The notes: a model not told the origin generated them from the sequence alone. Shown: positions 26,249 to 36,600, numbered from the stretch's first letter. The stretch: 64,000 bases of DNA from Kosakonia radicincitans DSM 16656 (GCF_000280495.2 NZ_CP018016.1:5704001-5768000), one strand, 5' to 3'. Numbers and translations: made by a program.

Positions 26249-28774
26249 TTAACGACAAGGCAGATCCATCAAAAGCAGCGGTTTTCGGGGCGATGTGGCA
26301 TGCCACGTAAGCTGGCAGCTTTCCTTAGCGCCTTCACCCCAGCGCAGCCGCAGCTCCCCTTTTTTCTCGCTGGAACGCAGGTAGATCTGGTTAGCCTGCC
26401 CCACCATGCCGATATAGTTGTCATAGCCGTCATACACTGAGGTGCCCATCGGGATCGGCTCATTCGCCTGACGTTGTGCCGTGATCAACATCGCCTGGCC
26501 ATTCAGGGTGTTAAAACGCACCCGAACCGTCGCGCCAGCATAGGGCGCAATGCGCTGCTGCGAGGTTTGCAGCTCGGCGTCATCGTTCATATTGCGGGGA
26601 TCGAGGCCAATGCTATTGAACTGGTACGCGCCGAGCGTTGGCGCAATGGCGTAGCCAAATGCATCAATGCGTGCGCCCTGGCCGCCGATCACTTCAGCGC
26701 CGCTTGCGCCAGGCGCATCGATCAGGGCAAAACTGTCTCCTACCCAGTGTCCAAGCGTGATGCCGCCTTTATGCGCAACCGCCGACCCCTGTAGTGAAGC
26801 TGAGGCCTGCCAGTAATTTTTTGACGATGACCAGGAGAGTCCGGCATTGGCAAAAGAGAAATTTTGCTGCAAACCACCGCCCCACACCGACTGCTCTCCT
26901 TTGTCATCGGTAGAGTAATTCAGGCTGTAGTTCAGTGGATTTTTGTCGCCATACATACCGCTCAGCGTGGATTGATAACCGCCATCTGAATCGCTGCGGT
27001 GTGCGCTGGTCGAAAGAACAGGTGAGAGCGGCTGAGTTCCAAGCGGTACAGAGACCGAAAGCGACCACAGGGTTTGTATCTGGTCACGCAATGCAATCGT
27101 GTGTTCGTTACCGCTATCCTGCCAGGTATTGCTGGCGCTGGCGGGCGCAACGTTATAAGTACGCGCCACGCCAAGATTCAACGCGATGCCATAATCGAAG
27201 GTTTTATTCCAGTTGAACTGAAGTTGCTTATCGCGCTTTTTGTTATCGCGATAATCCTGCGTTGAGGCGGAGAGGTTAATGTTGCCGTAATCGCCTAATG
27301 TCTGGCCCGCCGAGATCTCAAGGCGATTGCGCTGTTTCCAGCTATGCGATTGCCACTGGGCACCATGTTTATAGGCCTCACGAGCCCCTAACGCGTCATA
27401 CAATTCAGAGTATCCGGCCGTTGAATAGCGATAGCCTGCGAGCGTAAATGACGTTCCAGATTGCGGAATAAATTTGCTGTAGTTCGCCCGTAACGTCCAG
27501 CCGCTTCGGGTTCCTTCATCCGCCAGAGAGGCGCGGGAAAACAGGCTGGTCAAACCAAATGCGCCTGCGGAGGTAGTGTATACGCCTCCCAGCGAATAGC
27601 TCATATAGTCGGTTGCCAGCTGGTTGCCGAGGCTCAAAGTAAACGCATTCGTTAACCCTTGCCGCCAGACCACTTCGCTGAACACGTCCTTATCGCCGAC
27701 ATCCCGCGCCTGAGCCAGCGTGAAAACGTAATCTGAGGAGCCTGGTCGCATGGATTCAGACAACGCGGAAAAAGGCACCGTAAAGGTATTAACGCTGCCA
27801 TCGGCCTCATTGACGACAACGGTCAGGTCACCGGCGAAATTTGTCGGATAGAGATCGTCAATAATGAACGGGCCTGCCGCAACTGTCGTTTCATACAGCG
27901 TGGCTTTACCCTGCAAGATAGTGACGTTAGCGTTAGTGTTAGCAATACCCCGCACAACGGGTGCATAGCCCCGGCGCGAATTGGGCAGCATACGCGTATC
28001 CGATGAAAGCTGGAGCCCGCGAAAACTCATCCCGGAGAAAAATTGTCCGTTCGTAAAGCCTTCACCCACCATTAATTCGCTGCGCAGCGGGTAAATGGCG
28101 CGCTGAAGATAACGACGGTTCGTATTCCAGCGGCTGCCTTCTTCGTTGCTGTAGCTCAGGCTTGACTGCTGGCGGTAGCGCCACAGCCCAAGGTTAAAAC
28201 CACCATTGAAATTCAGCCAGCTGGAATCCATGCTCTCTGCGCCGCCCTGGCGCGACGTCACATGATATTGGTTGGCGATATAGTTCAGAAAGAGCATGCT
28301 TTCCCCGGCATCCAGGCTTGCTTCGCTGACGCTGCCGCGGGGAACGGATTTCAACAATGCCTGCGGCACACTAAAATCCATACGCAATTGTGCAAGATCA
28401 TCTTTGATGATGACGCCCTTCATCACCTCATCATCATTCCAGTAGCAGGATGATTTCATCTCTGGCGTTAAGGCCTTCAGACCTAACGTTGTTAATAATT
28501 CAGATGGCAGGCAGGGGCTAATATTCTCTCCCCGGCGGGAATACTCTATTTCACTGTGCGTGATAAACTTACCGTTAAGATAAATATCCAGCGAGTGACG
28601 TCCTGGCGTTATCATTTCGCCTTTATTTAAACGATGCAGATCCTCAACCGATAACCCGCTGCCTCTTAATAATGAGGCATCAAAATAGAACCCCTCATCT
28701 TCCGCCGACGCTGAAAAAGACAAAACAGAAATCAGCCCCATAAAAATACGAAAGCAGGTTGAATGCAGATGCAT
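26249..28774 (-). CDS. Outer-membrane fimbrial usher
   Basis: This 841-residue usher (FimD/PapC family) is the outer-membrane pore and assembly platform. It has a signal peptide (about residues 1-24), an N-terminal domain starting GFYFDASLLRGSG, the 24-strand barrel with a plug (ARVRG-like PVVRGIANTNANVTILQ), and the C-terminal domains (NTLNGQAMLITAQRQANEPIPMGTSVY ... LPCR). The start at 28774 (MHLHSTCF) is chosen because GGTGA precedes it; a GTG nine bases earlier is also possible. It follows the first chaperone and precedes the adhesin gene by 15 bp. Confidence 0.92.
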   Translation of the reverse strand: MHLHSTCFRIFMGLISVLSFSASAEDEGFYFDASLLRGSGLSVEDLHRLNKGEMITPGRHSLDIYLNGKFITHSEIEYSRRGENISPCLPSELLTTLGLKALTPEMKSSCYWNDDEVMKGVIIKDDLAQLRMDFSVPQALLKSVPRGSVSEASLDAGESMLFLNYIANQYHVTSRQGGAESMDSSWLNFNGGFNLGLWRYRQQSSLSYSNEEGSRWNTNRRYLQRAIYPLRSELMVGEGFTNGQFFSGMSFRGLQLSSDTRMLPNSRRGYAPVVRGIANTNANVTILQGKATLYETTVAAGPFIIDDLYPTNFAGDLTVVVNEADGSVNTFTVPFSALSESMRPGSSDYVFTLAQARDVGDKDVFSEVVWRQGLTNAFTLSLGNQLATDYMSYSLGGVYTTSAGAFGLTSLFSRASLADEGTRSGWTLRANYSKFIPQSGTSFTLAGYRYSTAGYSELYDALGAREAYKHGAQWQSHSWKQRNRLEISAGQTLGDYGNINLSASTQDYRDNKKRDKQLQFNWNKTFDYGIALNLGVARTYNVAPASASNTWQDSGNEHTIALRDQIQTLWSLSVSVPLGTQPLSPVLSTSAHRSDSDGGYQSTLSGMYGDKNPLNYSLNYSTDDKGEQSVWGGGLQQNFSFANAGLSWSSSKNYWQASASLQGSAVAHKGGITLGHWVGDSFALIDAPGASGAEVIGGQGARIDAFGYAIAPTLGAYQFNSIGLDPRNMNDDAELQTSQQRIAPYAGATVRVRFNTLNGQAMLITAQRQANEPIPMGTSVYDGYDNYIGMVGQANQIYLRSSEKKGELRLRWGEGAKESCQLTWHATSPRKPLLLMDLPCR

Positions 28775-28822
28775 TATAGTCACCAGAGTTGAGCAATATA
28801 TTTATATCATCAAGCAGAAGTT

Positions 28823-29545
28823 TTACCGAACCAATGAATAGGTCTTGCTAAATACGCCGCCGTAATCATTTATTGCATTAATTGTTAATTTATCACCTGT
28901 GCCTTTCGGCAATACCCATTGAGCAGAAGAATATGGCGCAATCATTCCCGTCGACTTAACCGCTATATTTTTCTTTCCATTGTCTATAAAAGCACTAACA
29001 ACGGATATATGCCACGGGCTGGTATTTTTAATATCAATCTTTTGAGCATGCAGGCTGACATTCAACTCATCGAGTGATTTATTTGCATCACCAACGAGAC
29101 CGGCAGGCCGGTAAAATATTTTCATCCGGCTTTTTACCAGCATGGTTAAAGAATTTTTACCCTGTGCAGCGGCACTTTTTGCGGGGTATTGCAGGAAATT
29201 CAACCAGAAGAGAGATTCTCTGTCCTGTGGCAGCGCTATTCCCGTAAATTTCAGCCGCAGGCTATGCTGCGCGTGCGGATTAACGCGGAAAATAGAGGGC
29301 ATTGCGATAAAAGGTGCGTCTGCCGTTGCTGCTGTTGAATTTGGATTATTTTTGTCAGTCCACACTTGCACTAAAAAAGGGGTGTCGCCAGCATTAGTGA
29401 AATCAAGAGATTTTTCTTTAATATCTGCTTCGTAAATAATACGAGTTCCGAGCATCGTCACGCTGGCAGAAGCATTGCCAATAACTGAAGAGAACAGGAA
29501 GACAGAGAAAAAAGCAGAGAATAATTTATGTTTTGACATGCTCAT
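28823..29545 (-). CDS. Periplasmic fimbrial chaperone (first, proximal)
   Basis: This 240-residue PapD-like chaperone has a signal peptide (about residues 1-27), then VTMLGTRIIYEADIKEKSLDF with the conserved Arg and the family signature DRESLFWLNFLQYPAKS. IKNTSPWHISV and the second-domain strands follow. GGAG lies 5-8 bp before the start. It probably serves the major pilin encoded just upstream. It is clearly a paralogue of, but not a recent duplicate of, the distal chaperone. Confidence 0.9.
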   Translation of the reverse strand: MSMSKHKLFSAFFSVFLFSSVIGNASASVTMLGTRIIYEADIKEKSLDFTNAGDTPFLVQVWTDKNNPNSTAATADAPFIAMPSIFRVNPHAQHSLRLKFTGIALPQDRESLFWLNFLQYPAKSAAAQGKNSLTMLVKSRMKIFYRPAGLVGDANKSLDELNVSLHAQKIDIKNTSPWHISVVSAFIDNGKKNIAVKSTGMIAPYSSAQWVLPKGTGDKLTINAINDYGGVFSKTYSLVR

Positions 29546-29591
29546 TTTAACTCCATAAAAAGCGCTGCATGAAGCAGCGCCTTAGAGGGTG

Positions 29592-30131
29592 TTACATGTA
29601 AGTTACGGCAAACTGCACCTGCGCTTCTACAGTACCCGCCGTAGATACACCGGTTGCAAAATAACGCGCAGTCAGGTCGTAGGTTGCGCTGGTATTCGCG
29701 CCACCAACAGACTGGGAGGCGGTCTGGGCTTTATTCCCCACAAAATCCAGTGCGGTAGTGCCTTCCATTAATTGGATCGCAACATTTGATGCCGGAGAAG
29801 TTGTCGCGGTATTTTTCAAATTCATACCATCAACATCATTAGCAACAAAAAGAACGCTTGCGTTAGAGGTTTGCGCTCCACAACCAGACAGCATTACAGT
29901 GAATGGAGTTTCACCGGTAGTATCACCTGCATTAGCCAATTGCGCTTTTGCAGCGGTCGGCAGAAGAATAACCGGAGCAGAGCTGCTACCATTTACAGTA
30001 ATATTACAGGTTTGTTCACTTACTTCACCCATAAAACGCACAGTATTATTTGACATTGCAGCAAAAGAAGCAGTACTTACACCAAAAGCAAAAATAGCGG
30101 TTGCCGCACAAATAGCTTTCATACGATTCAT
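29592..30131 (-). CDS. Major fimbrial subunit (type 1-like pilin)
   Basis: The 179-residue pilin starts MNRMKAICAATAIFAFGVSTASFA (signal peptide), then has the first mature strand with NTVRFMGEVSEQTCNITVNG and a second Cys in LSGCGAQ. The C-terminus AQVQFAVTYM is the usual beta-zipper end with penultimate Tyr. The start at 30131 follows AAGG; the 12-residue upstream extension is rejected. As first gene of the operon it is the likely shaft subunit. A terminator-like stretch between it and the chaperone gene could let it be made in excess. Confidence 0.9.
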   Translation of the reverse strand: MNRMKAICAATAIFAFGVSTASFAAMSNNTVRFMGEVSEQTCNITVNGSSSAPVILLPTAAKAQLANAGDTTGETPFTVMLSGCGAQTSNASVLFVANDVDGMNLKNTATTSPASNVAIQLMEGTTALDFVGNKAQTASQSVGGANTSATYDLTARYFATGVSTAGTVEAQVQFAVTYM

Positions 30132-30560
30132 AAAAAACCTTAATTCAAAATTGACATTCCATATCAAGATGATTTACCAGGCGGTAAACGTCTTAAATCC
30201 GAAAACAAAAATACACCTGCAACCATATGCTGTAAATGCAGATAAAAAAGCAAAATTAAAACAATAATTGAATTAGCATCCACTCAGAAAATAAAACAAG
30301 AAATATTATTCACATCAATAACAATTTAAAAACAAAAACATCATTACAACAAAGAGTTAAAGTGGTAAGAGGTGTATGCGCATCCGCATAAAAACAAAAA
30401 TATAGAATAAAATATTAGGAATACATCTATATTAAAAGACGTTGTCACGCGCCCACAAAAACATGCCAGAAATAGATTATTAAGAACAGGAAGGATTGGT
30501 AGCATTAATGCGTACATCTCCTTCCCTATATAAGAAATCCTTTAGGATCAGAATATATAA
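30132..30560. promoter_or_regulatory. AT-rich region upstream of the fimbrial operon
   Basis: This 429-bp stretch has no ORF with a ribosome site and is markedly AT-rich relative to its neighbours, as is usual at fimbrial promoters silenced by H-NS. A short hairpin TATGCG/CGCATA lies at about 30375-30390. No invertible-promoter repeats (fimS-like) are visible. The promoter of the pilin gene must lie here, but its boxes cannot be fixed by eye. Confidence 0.5.
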
Positions 30561-31109
30561 TTAACTCTGCTCTGCCACTAAAATAGCCTGTGTATCAGGT
30601 TCCAGCGCTTTAAAAATATGCTCCTGATCCGCCGGGTAGCAGATGTAATCCCCTTCACCTAACTCCTCTGGCGCTTCGGTTAGCCCCACCAGCGCGCGCC
30701 CCTGCGTCACGATAATATGCTCGACAGAACCCTGCGGATGAGGATGCGAAATACGGTCCGCGCCCGGCTGCGTCAGCAGCAGGTAGATATCGCGCCGCGC
30801 GCCTGGCGGGCAGGCAGCCAGTAAAATCGCCTGATAATTAGCCTGTTCAGCAATCACTTTGGTGCCTTCACCGCGGCGAATCACCTGTGTTTTCGGGCTT
30901 TGCGGTTCCAGCAGGCGGGCAAAGGGGATATCCAGCGCCACGCACAACGCCCACAAGGTTTCCAGGCTGGGATTGCCATTCCCGGCTTCCAGTTGAGACA
31001 GCGTGGATTTGGCGATCCCGGCGCGGCGGGCAATTTCTGCCAGCGAAAGGCCGGTTCGCTGACGCTCGCGCACCAGACTTTTGGCTATGATGCTAATTGG
31101 TTGTGTCAT
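30561..31109 (-). CDS. XRE-family regulator with C-terminal cupin domain
   Basis: The 182-residue protein has an HTH (LSLAEIARRAGIAKSTLSQLEAGNGNPSLETL, about residues 20-51) and a cupin barrel (about 100-180; HPHPQGSVEHIIVTQGRALV, EGDYICYPADQEHIF). Such regulators often sense a small molecule through the cupin. It is divergent from azlC/azlD across 103 bp of repeated CGTTC/GAACG motifs, so it is the likely repressor of that exporter. ATG at 31109 is preferred over a TTG 12 bases upstream. Confidence 0.88.
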   Translation of the reverse strand: MTQPISIIAKSLVRERQRTGLSLAEIARRAGIAKSTLSQLEAGNGNPSLETLWALCVALDIPFARLLEPQSPKTQVIRRGEGTKVIAEQANYQAILLAACPPGARRDIYLLLTQPGADRISHPHPQGSVEHIIVTQGRALVGLTEAPEELGEGDYICYPADQEHIFKALEPDTQAILVAEQS

Positions 31110-31212
31110 ACACGACCCCAAACGTTCATTTAATCGAACGAATCGTTCTTATTGAAAAACGATTCAGATGTGTTCATTATAATGGATAAACGTTCGATAT
31201 GGCTAAAATGAG
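31110..31212. promoter_or_regulatory. Divergent operator/promoter region of the XRE regulator and azlCD
   Basis: The region contains AACGTTC (31121-31127), the inverted repeat GAACG-AAT-CGTTC (31136-31148), AACGATTC (31158-31165) and AACGTTCG (31190-31197). A TATAAT -10 box for azlC is at 31178-31183. The repeats overlap the promoter, consistent with autoregulation and repression. Confidence 0.65.
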
Positions 31213-31875
31213 ATGTTTACACAACACTTCGCATCGCTAAAAGGCGATACCATCAAAGCAATATTCCTTGTTTGCCTGGCGGTCGGCGTCGTCGGCGTCT
31301 CCTACGGATCGCTGGCCATGGCGTACGGCTTTCCCTTGTGGGTACCGCTTGCGCTCTCCACGCTGGTACTGGCGGGTGCCAGCGAGTTTATGTTCATCGG
31401 CATTGTTGCCAGCGGTGGTAATCCACTGGCAGCCGCCATTGCTGGCTTACTGGTTAATGCCCGACACATACCTTTTGGCGTCACGGTGCGTGAACTGGTC
31501 GGTCAGCGGGCGGCGGGTTTTCTCGGCTGCCACATTATGAATGACGAAAGCGTGGTGTTCGGTTTGTCGCAGCCTACGCCGGAACAGCGTAAAGCCGCTT
31601 ACTGGTTGTGCGGATTGGGCGTCGCGCTGCTGTGGCCTGCGGGTGTGCTGGTTGGCGCGGCGGTCGGTACGCTGTTACCGGCACCGGAAACCATCGGGCT
31701 CGACGCAGTATTCCCGGCGATCCTGCTGGCGCTGGTGTTACCGGCGCTGAAAAAACGCACCACGCTGATCCGCGCTTCCAGCGGTGCGCTGTTATCACTG
31801 GCAACCGTTCCCTTCGCCCCGGTTGGCTTACCGGTTCTGCTCTCTTTACTGGGTTTACTGACGAGGAAGAAATAA
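31213..31875 (+). CDS. AzlC-family branched-chain amino-acid exporter, large subunit
   Basis: The 220-residue membrane protein belongs to the AzlC/YgaZ family, which with AzlD/YgaH exports valine or related amino acids. Typical blocks are ASEFMFIGIVASGGNPLAAAIAGLLVNARHIPFG and MNDESVVFGL. About five to six membrane segments are visible. It overlaps the azlD start by one base (TAATG). Unlike E. coli ygaZH it is divergent from an XRE-cupin regulator. The substrate cannot be read from the sequence. Confidence 0.88.
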   Translation: MFTQHFASLKGDTIKAIFLVCLAVGVVGVSYGSLAMAYGFPLWVPLALSTLVLAGASEFMFIGIVASGGNPLAAAIAGLLVNARHIPFGVTVRELVGQRAAGFLGCHIMNDESVVFGLSQPTPEQRKAAYWLCGLGVALLWPAGVLVGAAVGTLLPAPETIGLDAVFPAILLALVLPALKKRTTLIRASSGALLSLATVPFAPVGLPVLLSLLGLLTRKK

Positions 31876-32198
31876 TGGTCAGCGTTTCCTTAATTATCGG
31901 CGGCATCGCGGTTCTTTCCGTTGGCACTTATTTGATGCGCTTCGGCGGCGCAAAACTCGGCAGCAGGCTGGCGCTCTCAGAGCACTCACAGGCACTACTT
32001 TCCGACGCAGCAACGACGTTGTTATTCGCGGTCGCGCTGGCTGCCATGCTCTACGAAGGGGATCATTTTGCCGGAATGGCACGTGTGCTGGGCGTGGTGT
32101 TTGCCCTTTTCCTGGCCTGGCGAAAGATGCCGCTCATTGTGGTGATCATCTCGGCGGCCGTGGTGACGGCGCTGTTGCGCCTGGCGGGAATGCATTAA
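31875..32198 (+). CDS. AzlD-family branched-chain amino-acid exporter, small subunit
   Basis: This is a 107-residue membrane protein with three to four hydrophobic segments, starting MVSVSLIIGGIAVLSVGTYLMRFGG and containing LSEHSQALLSDAATTLLFAVALAAML. It is the usual partner of AzlC and is translationally coupled to it by a TAATG overlap. The start at 31875 is placed by this overlap; the longer open frame upstream is a shadow of azlC. Confidence 0.88.
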   Translation: MVSVSLIIGGIAVLSVGTYLMRFGGAKLGSRLALSEHSQALLSDAATTLLFAVALAAMLYEGDHFAGMARVLGVVFALFLAWRKMPLIVVIISAAVVTALLRLAGMH

Positions 32199-32220
32199 AA
32201 AAAAAGCGCCCGCAGGCGCT
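32197..32220 (-). terminator. Intrinsic terminator of the DUF1471 gene
   Basis: On the minus strand AGCGCC-TGCG-GGCGCT is followed by eight or more T residues, a strong terminator. It begins within the last codon of convergent azlD. Confidence 0.9.
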
Positions 32221-32239
32221 CTTTCGACAATATTGCAAT

Positions 32240-32452
32240 TTATTTGGTCAGTTCGGCAGTCATATGAACCTGGTTGCCGTTGTACGCTTCGGTGATGTGG
32301 TAAGAAGAAGCGCCTGCCTGCTGAGCCTGAGCGGCGATTTGTGCTTCTGCACCGCTGAGAGTGGTGTCAGTTACGCTTACAGACTGGGCAGCGAAAGAAC
32401 CGAAAGAAGCAGACAGAGCGATAACAGCGACAAAAGTTTTGATGCTTTTCAT
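32240..32452 (-). CDS. DUF1471 (YdgH/BhsA/McbA-type) periplasmic protein
   Basis: The 70-residue product has a signal peptide (MKSIKTFVAVIALSASFGSFAA) and a short DUF1471 domain (SGAEAQIAAQAQQAGASSYHITEAYNGNQVHMTAELTK). Family members are small stress- or biofilm-linked periplasmic/outer-membrane proteins such as BhsA, McbA and YahO. Which orthologue it is cannot be said. It is monocistronic, with its own terminator. Confidence 0.88.
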   Translation of the reverse strand: MKSIKTFVAVIALSASFGSFAAQSVSVTDTTLSGAEAQIAAQAQQAGASSYHITEAYNGNQVHMTAELTK

Positions 32453-32566
32453 GATATAAACCCTTACGTTAATTTGTTGGAGTGAGGCACCGTGCCTCGA
32501 TGAAATAAATACTAGACCTGTTCACTCACAACAAAAAGCGGAAGGATTTGTTCTCATCATTCAAAA

Positions 32567-33406
32567 TTACTGATTAACAATTAACCGCTGTGGATGGGTA
32601 TAGATCGTCGCCCTGCCCGGCTTACAAAAACCGACCAGCGTCAGGTTGCAGCGTTCCGCCACTTCCACGGCCAGCGTTGTCGCCGCCGATACCGCAAACA
32701 GAATTTCTACGCCGCACATCGCCGATTTTTGCACCATTTCATAGCTGGCGCGGCTGGACACCAGCACCGCTCCTTGCTCCCACGCTTCACCTTCACGCGC
32801 GCGATGACCAAGCAGCTTATCCAGCGCTACATGACGTCCGACATCTTCATGGCCGCCCGTCAGTTCGCCGGATGGCAACATCCACGCGGCAGCATGCGTA
32901 CAACCGGTTAACTGCCCGACCGGCTGAAAATCGGTTAAATGCGCCAGTGCGTTATCCAGTAACGCCAAATCAAAGCGCTGCGTGAACGGCAGCGGCGCTA
33001 TCGGCTTGCCGATATCGTTGAGCTGCTCCACACCGCACACGCCACAGCCGGTTCGCCCGGCCAGCGCGCGCCGCCGCTCTTTTAACCCCATAAAACGGCG
33101 GCTGGAGAGTTCGATTTGCACTTCGAGACCGTTACATGAAGGCACCACATCCATGCCGTAAATTTCCGCCGGGTTTTCGATAATCCCTTCGGATAAGGAG
33201 AAGCCAATCGCGAACCATTCGAGATCTTTTGGCGAGGCCATCATCACCACATGGGAGATGCCGTTGTAGACCAGCGCGACAGGAACTTCTTCCGCCAGCA
33301 TATCCGGCTGCGTCTGCTGTAAATCGGCGCGTTTCCACAGGGAAACCTCGCGGGCCCCCGTGACGGATGTTGCATTTTCGTGCTTTTTAGGGTGCAAATC
33401 GTTCAC
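32567..33406 (-). CDS. fdhD: Formate dehydrogenase sulfurtransferase FdhD
   Basis: FdhD transfers sulfur from IscS to the molybdenum cofactor of formate dehydrogenases. The 279-residue product has the active-site motif [13 protein letters not shown] with two Cys and long blocks identical to E. coli FdhD ([46 protein letters not shown]). It is divergent from fdoGHI and needed for its activity. Confidence 0.97.
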   Translation of the reverse strand: MNDLHPKKHENATSVTGAREVSLWKRADLQQTQPDMLAEEVPVALVYNGISHVVMMASPKDLEWFAIGFSLSEGIIENPAEIYGMDVVPSCNGLEVQIELSSRRFMGLKERRRALAGRTGCGVCGVEQLNDIGKPIAPLPFTQRFDLALLDNALAHLTDFQPVGQLTGCTHAAAWMLPSGELTGGHEDVGRHVALDKLLGHRAREGEAWEQGAVLVSSRASYEMVQKSAMCGVEILFAVSAATTLAVEVAERCNLTLVGFCKPGRATIYTHPQRLIVNQ

Positions 33407-33546
33407 TTTGTCTTAACCGTTATCAAACAAGCGTACCAACAATATGGTATTCTTCGCGTATATCCCTTGGGGAAAAGAGGGAATAGCAGCGATTCTGAGG
33501 ACTTACGACAGAATTGACCTACCTATATTGTAGTAATCTTCGTTGC

Positions 33547-33570
33547 TAATCCCCCCAGGATGAGGGATTA
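33547..33570. other. Inverted repeat in the fdhD/fdoG intergenic region
   Basis: TAATCCC (33547-33553) and GGGATTA (33564-33570) form a perfect 7-bp inverted repeat about 75 bp before the fdoG start. It could be an RNA hairpin in the fdoG leader or a regulator site; no known site is recognised. The rest of 33407-33645 holds the divergent promoters. Confidence 0.4.
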
Positions 33571-33645
33571 CCAGCAATTCTGAACCTTTGCGAAAACCAC
33601 CGCAAAGAAAAAACGATAAGAGTAATGTCGAACCAGGAGCAAACC

Positions 33646-36600
33646 ATGCAGGTCAGCAGAAGGCAGTTCTTTAAGATCTGCGCTGGCGGTATGGCAGGAA
33701 CAACGGCTGCGGCATTGGGCTTTGCCCCCAATATCGCACTTGCGGAAACACGGCAGTATAAGCTGCTGCGCACCCGTGAAACCCGTAATACCTGCACATA
33801 TTGTTCCGTCGGCTGTGGGCTGTTGATGTACAGCCTCGGCGACGGTGCCAAGAACGCCAAAGCGTCAATCTTTCATATCGAGGGTGACCCGGATCATCCG
33901 GTAAACCGTGGCGCGTTGTGCCCGAAAGGCGCAGGTCTGGTGGATTTCATCCACTCGGAAAGCCGCCTGAAATACCCGGAATACCGTGCGCCAGGCTCTG
34001 ATAAATGGCAGCGCATCACGTGGGATGATGCGTTTGACCGCATCGCGAAGCTGATTAAAGCCGACCGCGACGCCAATTTTATCGCGCAAAATGCCGCAGG
34101 CACCACCGTCAACCGCTGGCTGAGCACCGGGATGCTGTGCGCATCCGCGTCCAGCAATGAAACTGGCTATTTAACGCAAAAATTCACCCGCGCACTCGGC
34201 ATGTTAGCCGTCGACAACCAGGCGCGTGTCTGACACGGACCAACGGTAGCAAGTCTTGCTCCAACATTTGGTCGCGGTGCGATGACCAACCACTGGGTCG
34301 ACATGAAGAACGCCAACCTTATCATTGTGATGGGTGGGAACGCGGCTGAAGCACATCCGGTGGGATTCCGCTGGGCGATGGAAGCCAAGATCCATAATGG
34401 CGCGAAGCTGATTGTTATCGATCCGCGCTTTACGCGTACCGCCTCTGTTGCGGATTTCTATACGCCGATTCGTTCCGGTACTGACATTGCCTTCCTGTCA
34501 GGCGTGTTGCTGTACCTGATGACCAACGAAAAATATAACCGCGAATATACCGAAGCCTATACCAACGCCAGCCTGATCGTGCGGGAAGATTATGGTTTCG
34601 AAGATGGCCTGTTTACCGGCTATGACGCGGATAAACGTAAATACGACAAAACCAGCTGGAACTACGAACTGGATGAGAAAGGTTTCGCCAAACGCGATAC
34701 CACGCTCACCCATCCGCGCTGCGTATGGAACCTGCTGAAACAGCACGTTTCTCGCTATACGCCGGACGTGGTTGAAAACATCTGCGGGACGCCAAAAGCG
34801 GATTTCCTGAAGGTGTGCGAATACATCGCCGAAACCAGTGTGCATGATAAAACGGCCTCGTTCCTCTATGCGCTGGGCTGGACGCAGCACTCTGTCGGTG
34901 CGCAAAACATTCGCACCATGGCGATGATCCAGCTGCTGCTGGGGAACATGGGGATGGCTGGTGGCGGCGTAAACGCCCTGCGCGGTCACTCCAACATTCA
35001 GGGACTGACGGACCTTGGTTTGCTGTCACAAAGCCTGCCGGGCTATATGACGCTGCCGAGTGAGAAACAGTCCGATCTCCAGACCTATCTTGCCACTAAC
35101 ACGCCGAAACCGCTGCTTGAAGGCCAGGTAAACTACTGGGGTAACTACCCGAAATTCTTCGTTTCGATGATGAAAGCCTTCTTTGGCGACAAAGCCACGG
35201 CGGAAAATAGCTGGGGCTTTGACTGGTTGCCGAAGTGGGACAAAGGTTACGACGTTCTGCAGTACTTCGACATGATGTACAAAGGCCAGGTAAACGGCTA
35301 TCTGTGCCAGGGCTTTAACCCGGTGGCCTCGTTCCCGAACAAGAACAAGGTTGTGGCATCGCTGTCGAAACTGAAATTCCTGGTGACCATCGATCCGCTG
35401 AACACCGAAACCTCGACTTTCTGGCAAAACCACGGCGAGTCGAACGATGTCGATCCGGTGAAAATCCAGACCGAAGTGTTCCGTCTGCCTTCAACCTGCT
35501 TCGCCGAAGAGAACGGCTCGATCGTGAACTCCGGCCGCTGGCTGCAATGGCACTGGAAAGGCGCTGACGGCCCGGGTGAAGCTGTGACCGATGGCGAGAT
35601 CCTCGCCGGTATCTTTACGCGCCTGCGTAAGATGTATGCCGAAGAGGGTGGCGCGTGCCCGGAACCGGTGCTGAATATGACCTGGAACTACTCCACCCCG
35701 CATGAACCGGCATCGGAAGAAGTGGCGATGGAGAGCAACGGTAAAGCACTGGCAGACATTATCGATCCGGCGACGGGCGCGGTAATCGTCAAAAAAGGCC
35801 AGCAGCTTAGCTCGTTTGCTCAACTGCGCGATGACGGCACTACCTCCAGCGGTTGCTGGATCTTCGCCGGTAGCTGGACGCCGGATGGCAACCAGATGGC
35901 ACGTCGCGATAACGCCGATCCGTCAGGCCTTGGCAATACGCTGGGCTGGGCGTGGGCATGGCCGCTTAACCGCCGCATTCTTTACAACCGTGCTTCTGCC
36001 GATCCGCAGGGTAAACCGTGGGATCCGAAGCGTCAGTTGCTGAAGTGGGACGGCGCGAAGTGGGGCGGCGTGGATATTCCGGACTACAGCGCTGCCGCGC
36101 CAGGCAGCGATGTCGGGCCGTTTATCATGCAGCCGGAAGGGATGGGTCGCCTGTTTGCTATTGATAAGATGGCGGAAGGGCCGTTCCCGGAACACTACGA
36201 GCCGTTTGAAACGCCGCTGGGCACGAACCCGCTGCACCCGAACGTCGTATCCAACCCGGCAGCCCGCGTCTTTAAAGACGATATGGAAGCCATGGGTAAA
36301 GCGGATAAATTCCCTTATGTCGGCACCACTTACCGTCTGACCGAGCACTTCCACTACTGGACCAAGCACGCGCTGCTTAACGCTATCGCGCAGCCAGAAC
36401 AGTTTGTGGAGATCGGTGAGAAGCTGGCGGGCAAGCTGGGCATCGTTCAGGGTGATACGGTTCGTGTCTCCTCCAACCGTGGCTATATCAAAGCCAAAGC
36501 GGTGGTGACCAAGCGTATCCGCACGCTGAAAGTGAACGGCAAAGATGTCGATACCATCGGTATTCCTATTCACTGGGGTTACGAAGGTGTGGCGAAGAAA

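Noticed and set aside
30132..30560. Possible invertible promoter (fimS-like) before the pilin gene
   Set aside because: No pair of inverted repeats at the right spacing and no nearby recombinase gene apart from the distant prophage integrase.
34231..34233. Stop codon within fdoG suggesting a pseudogene
   Set aside because: It is the known selenocysteine UGA position with a SECIS-like hairpin after it, and both halves are intact.
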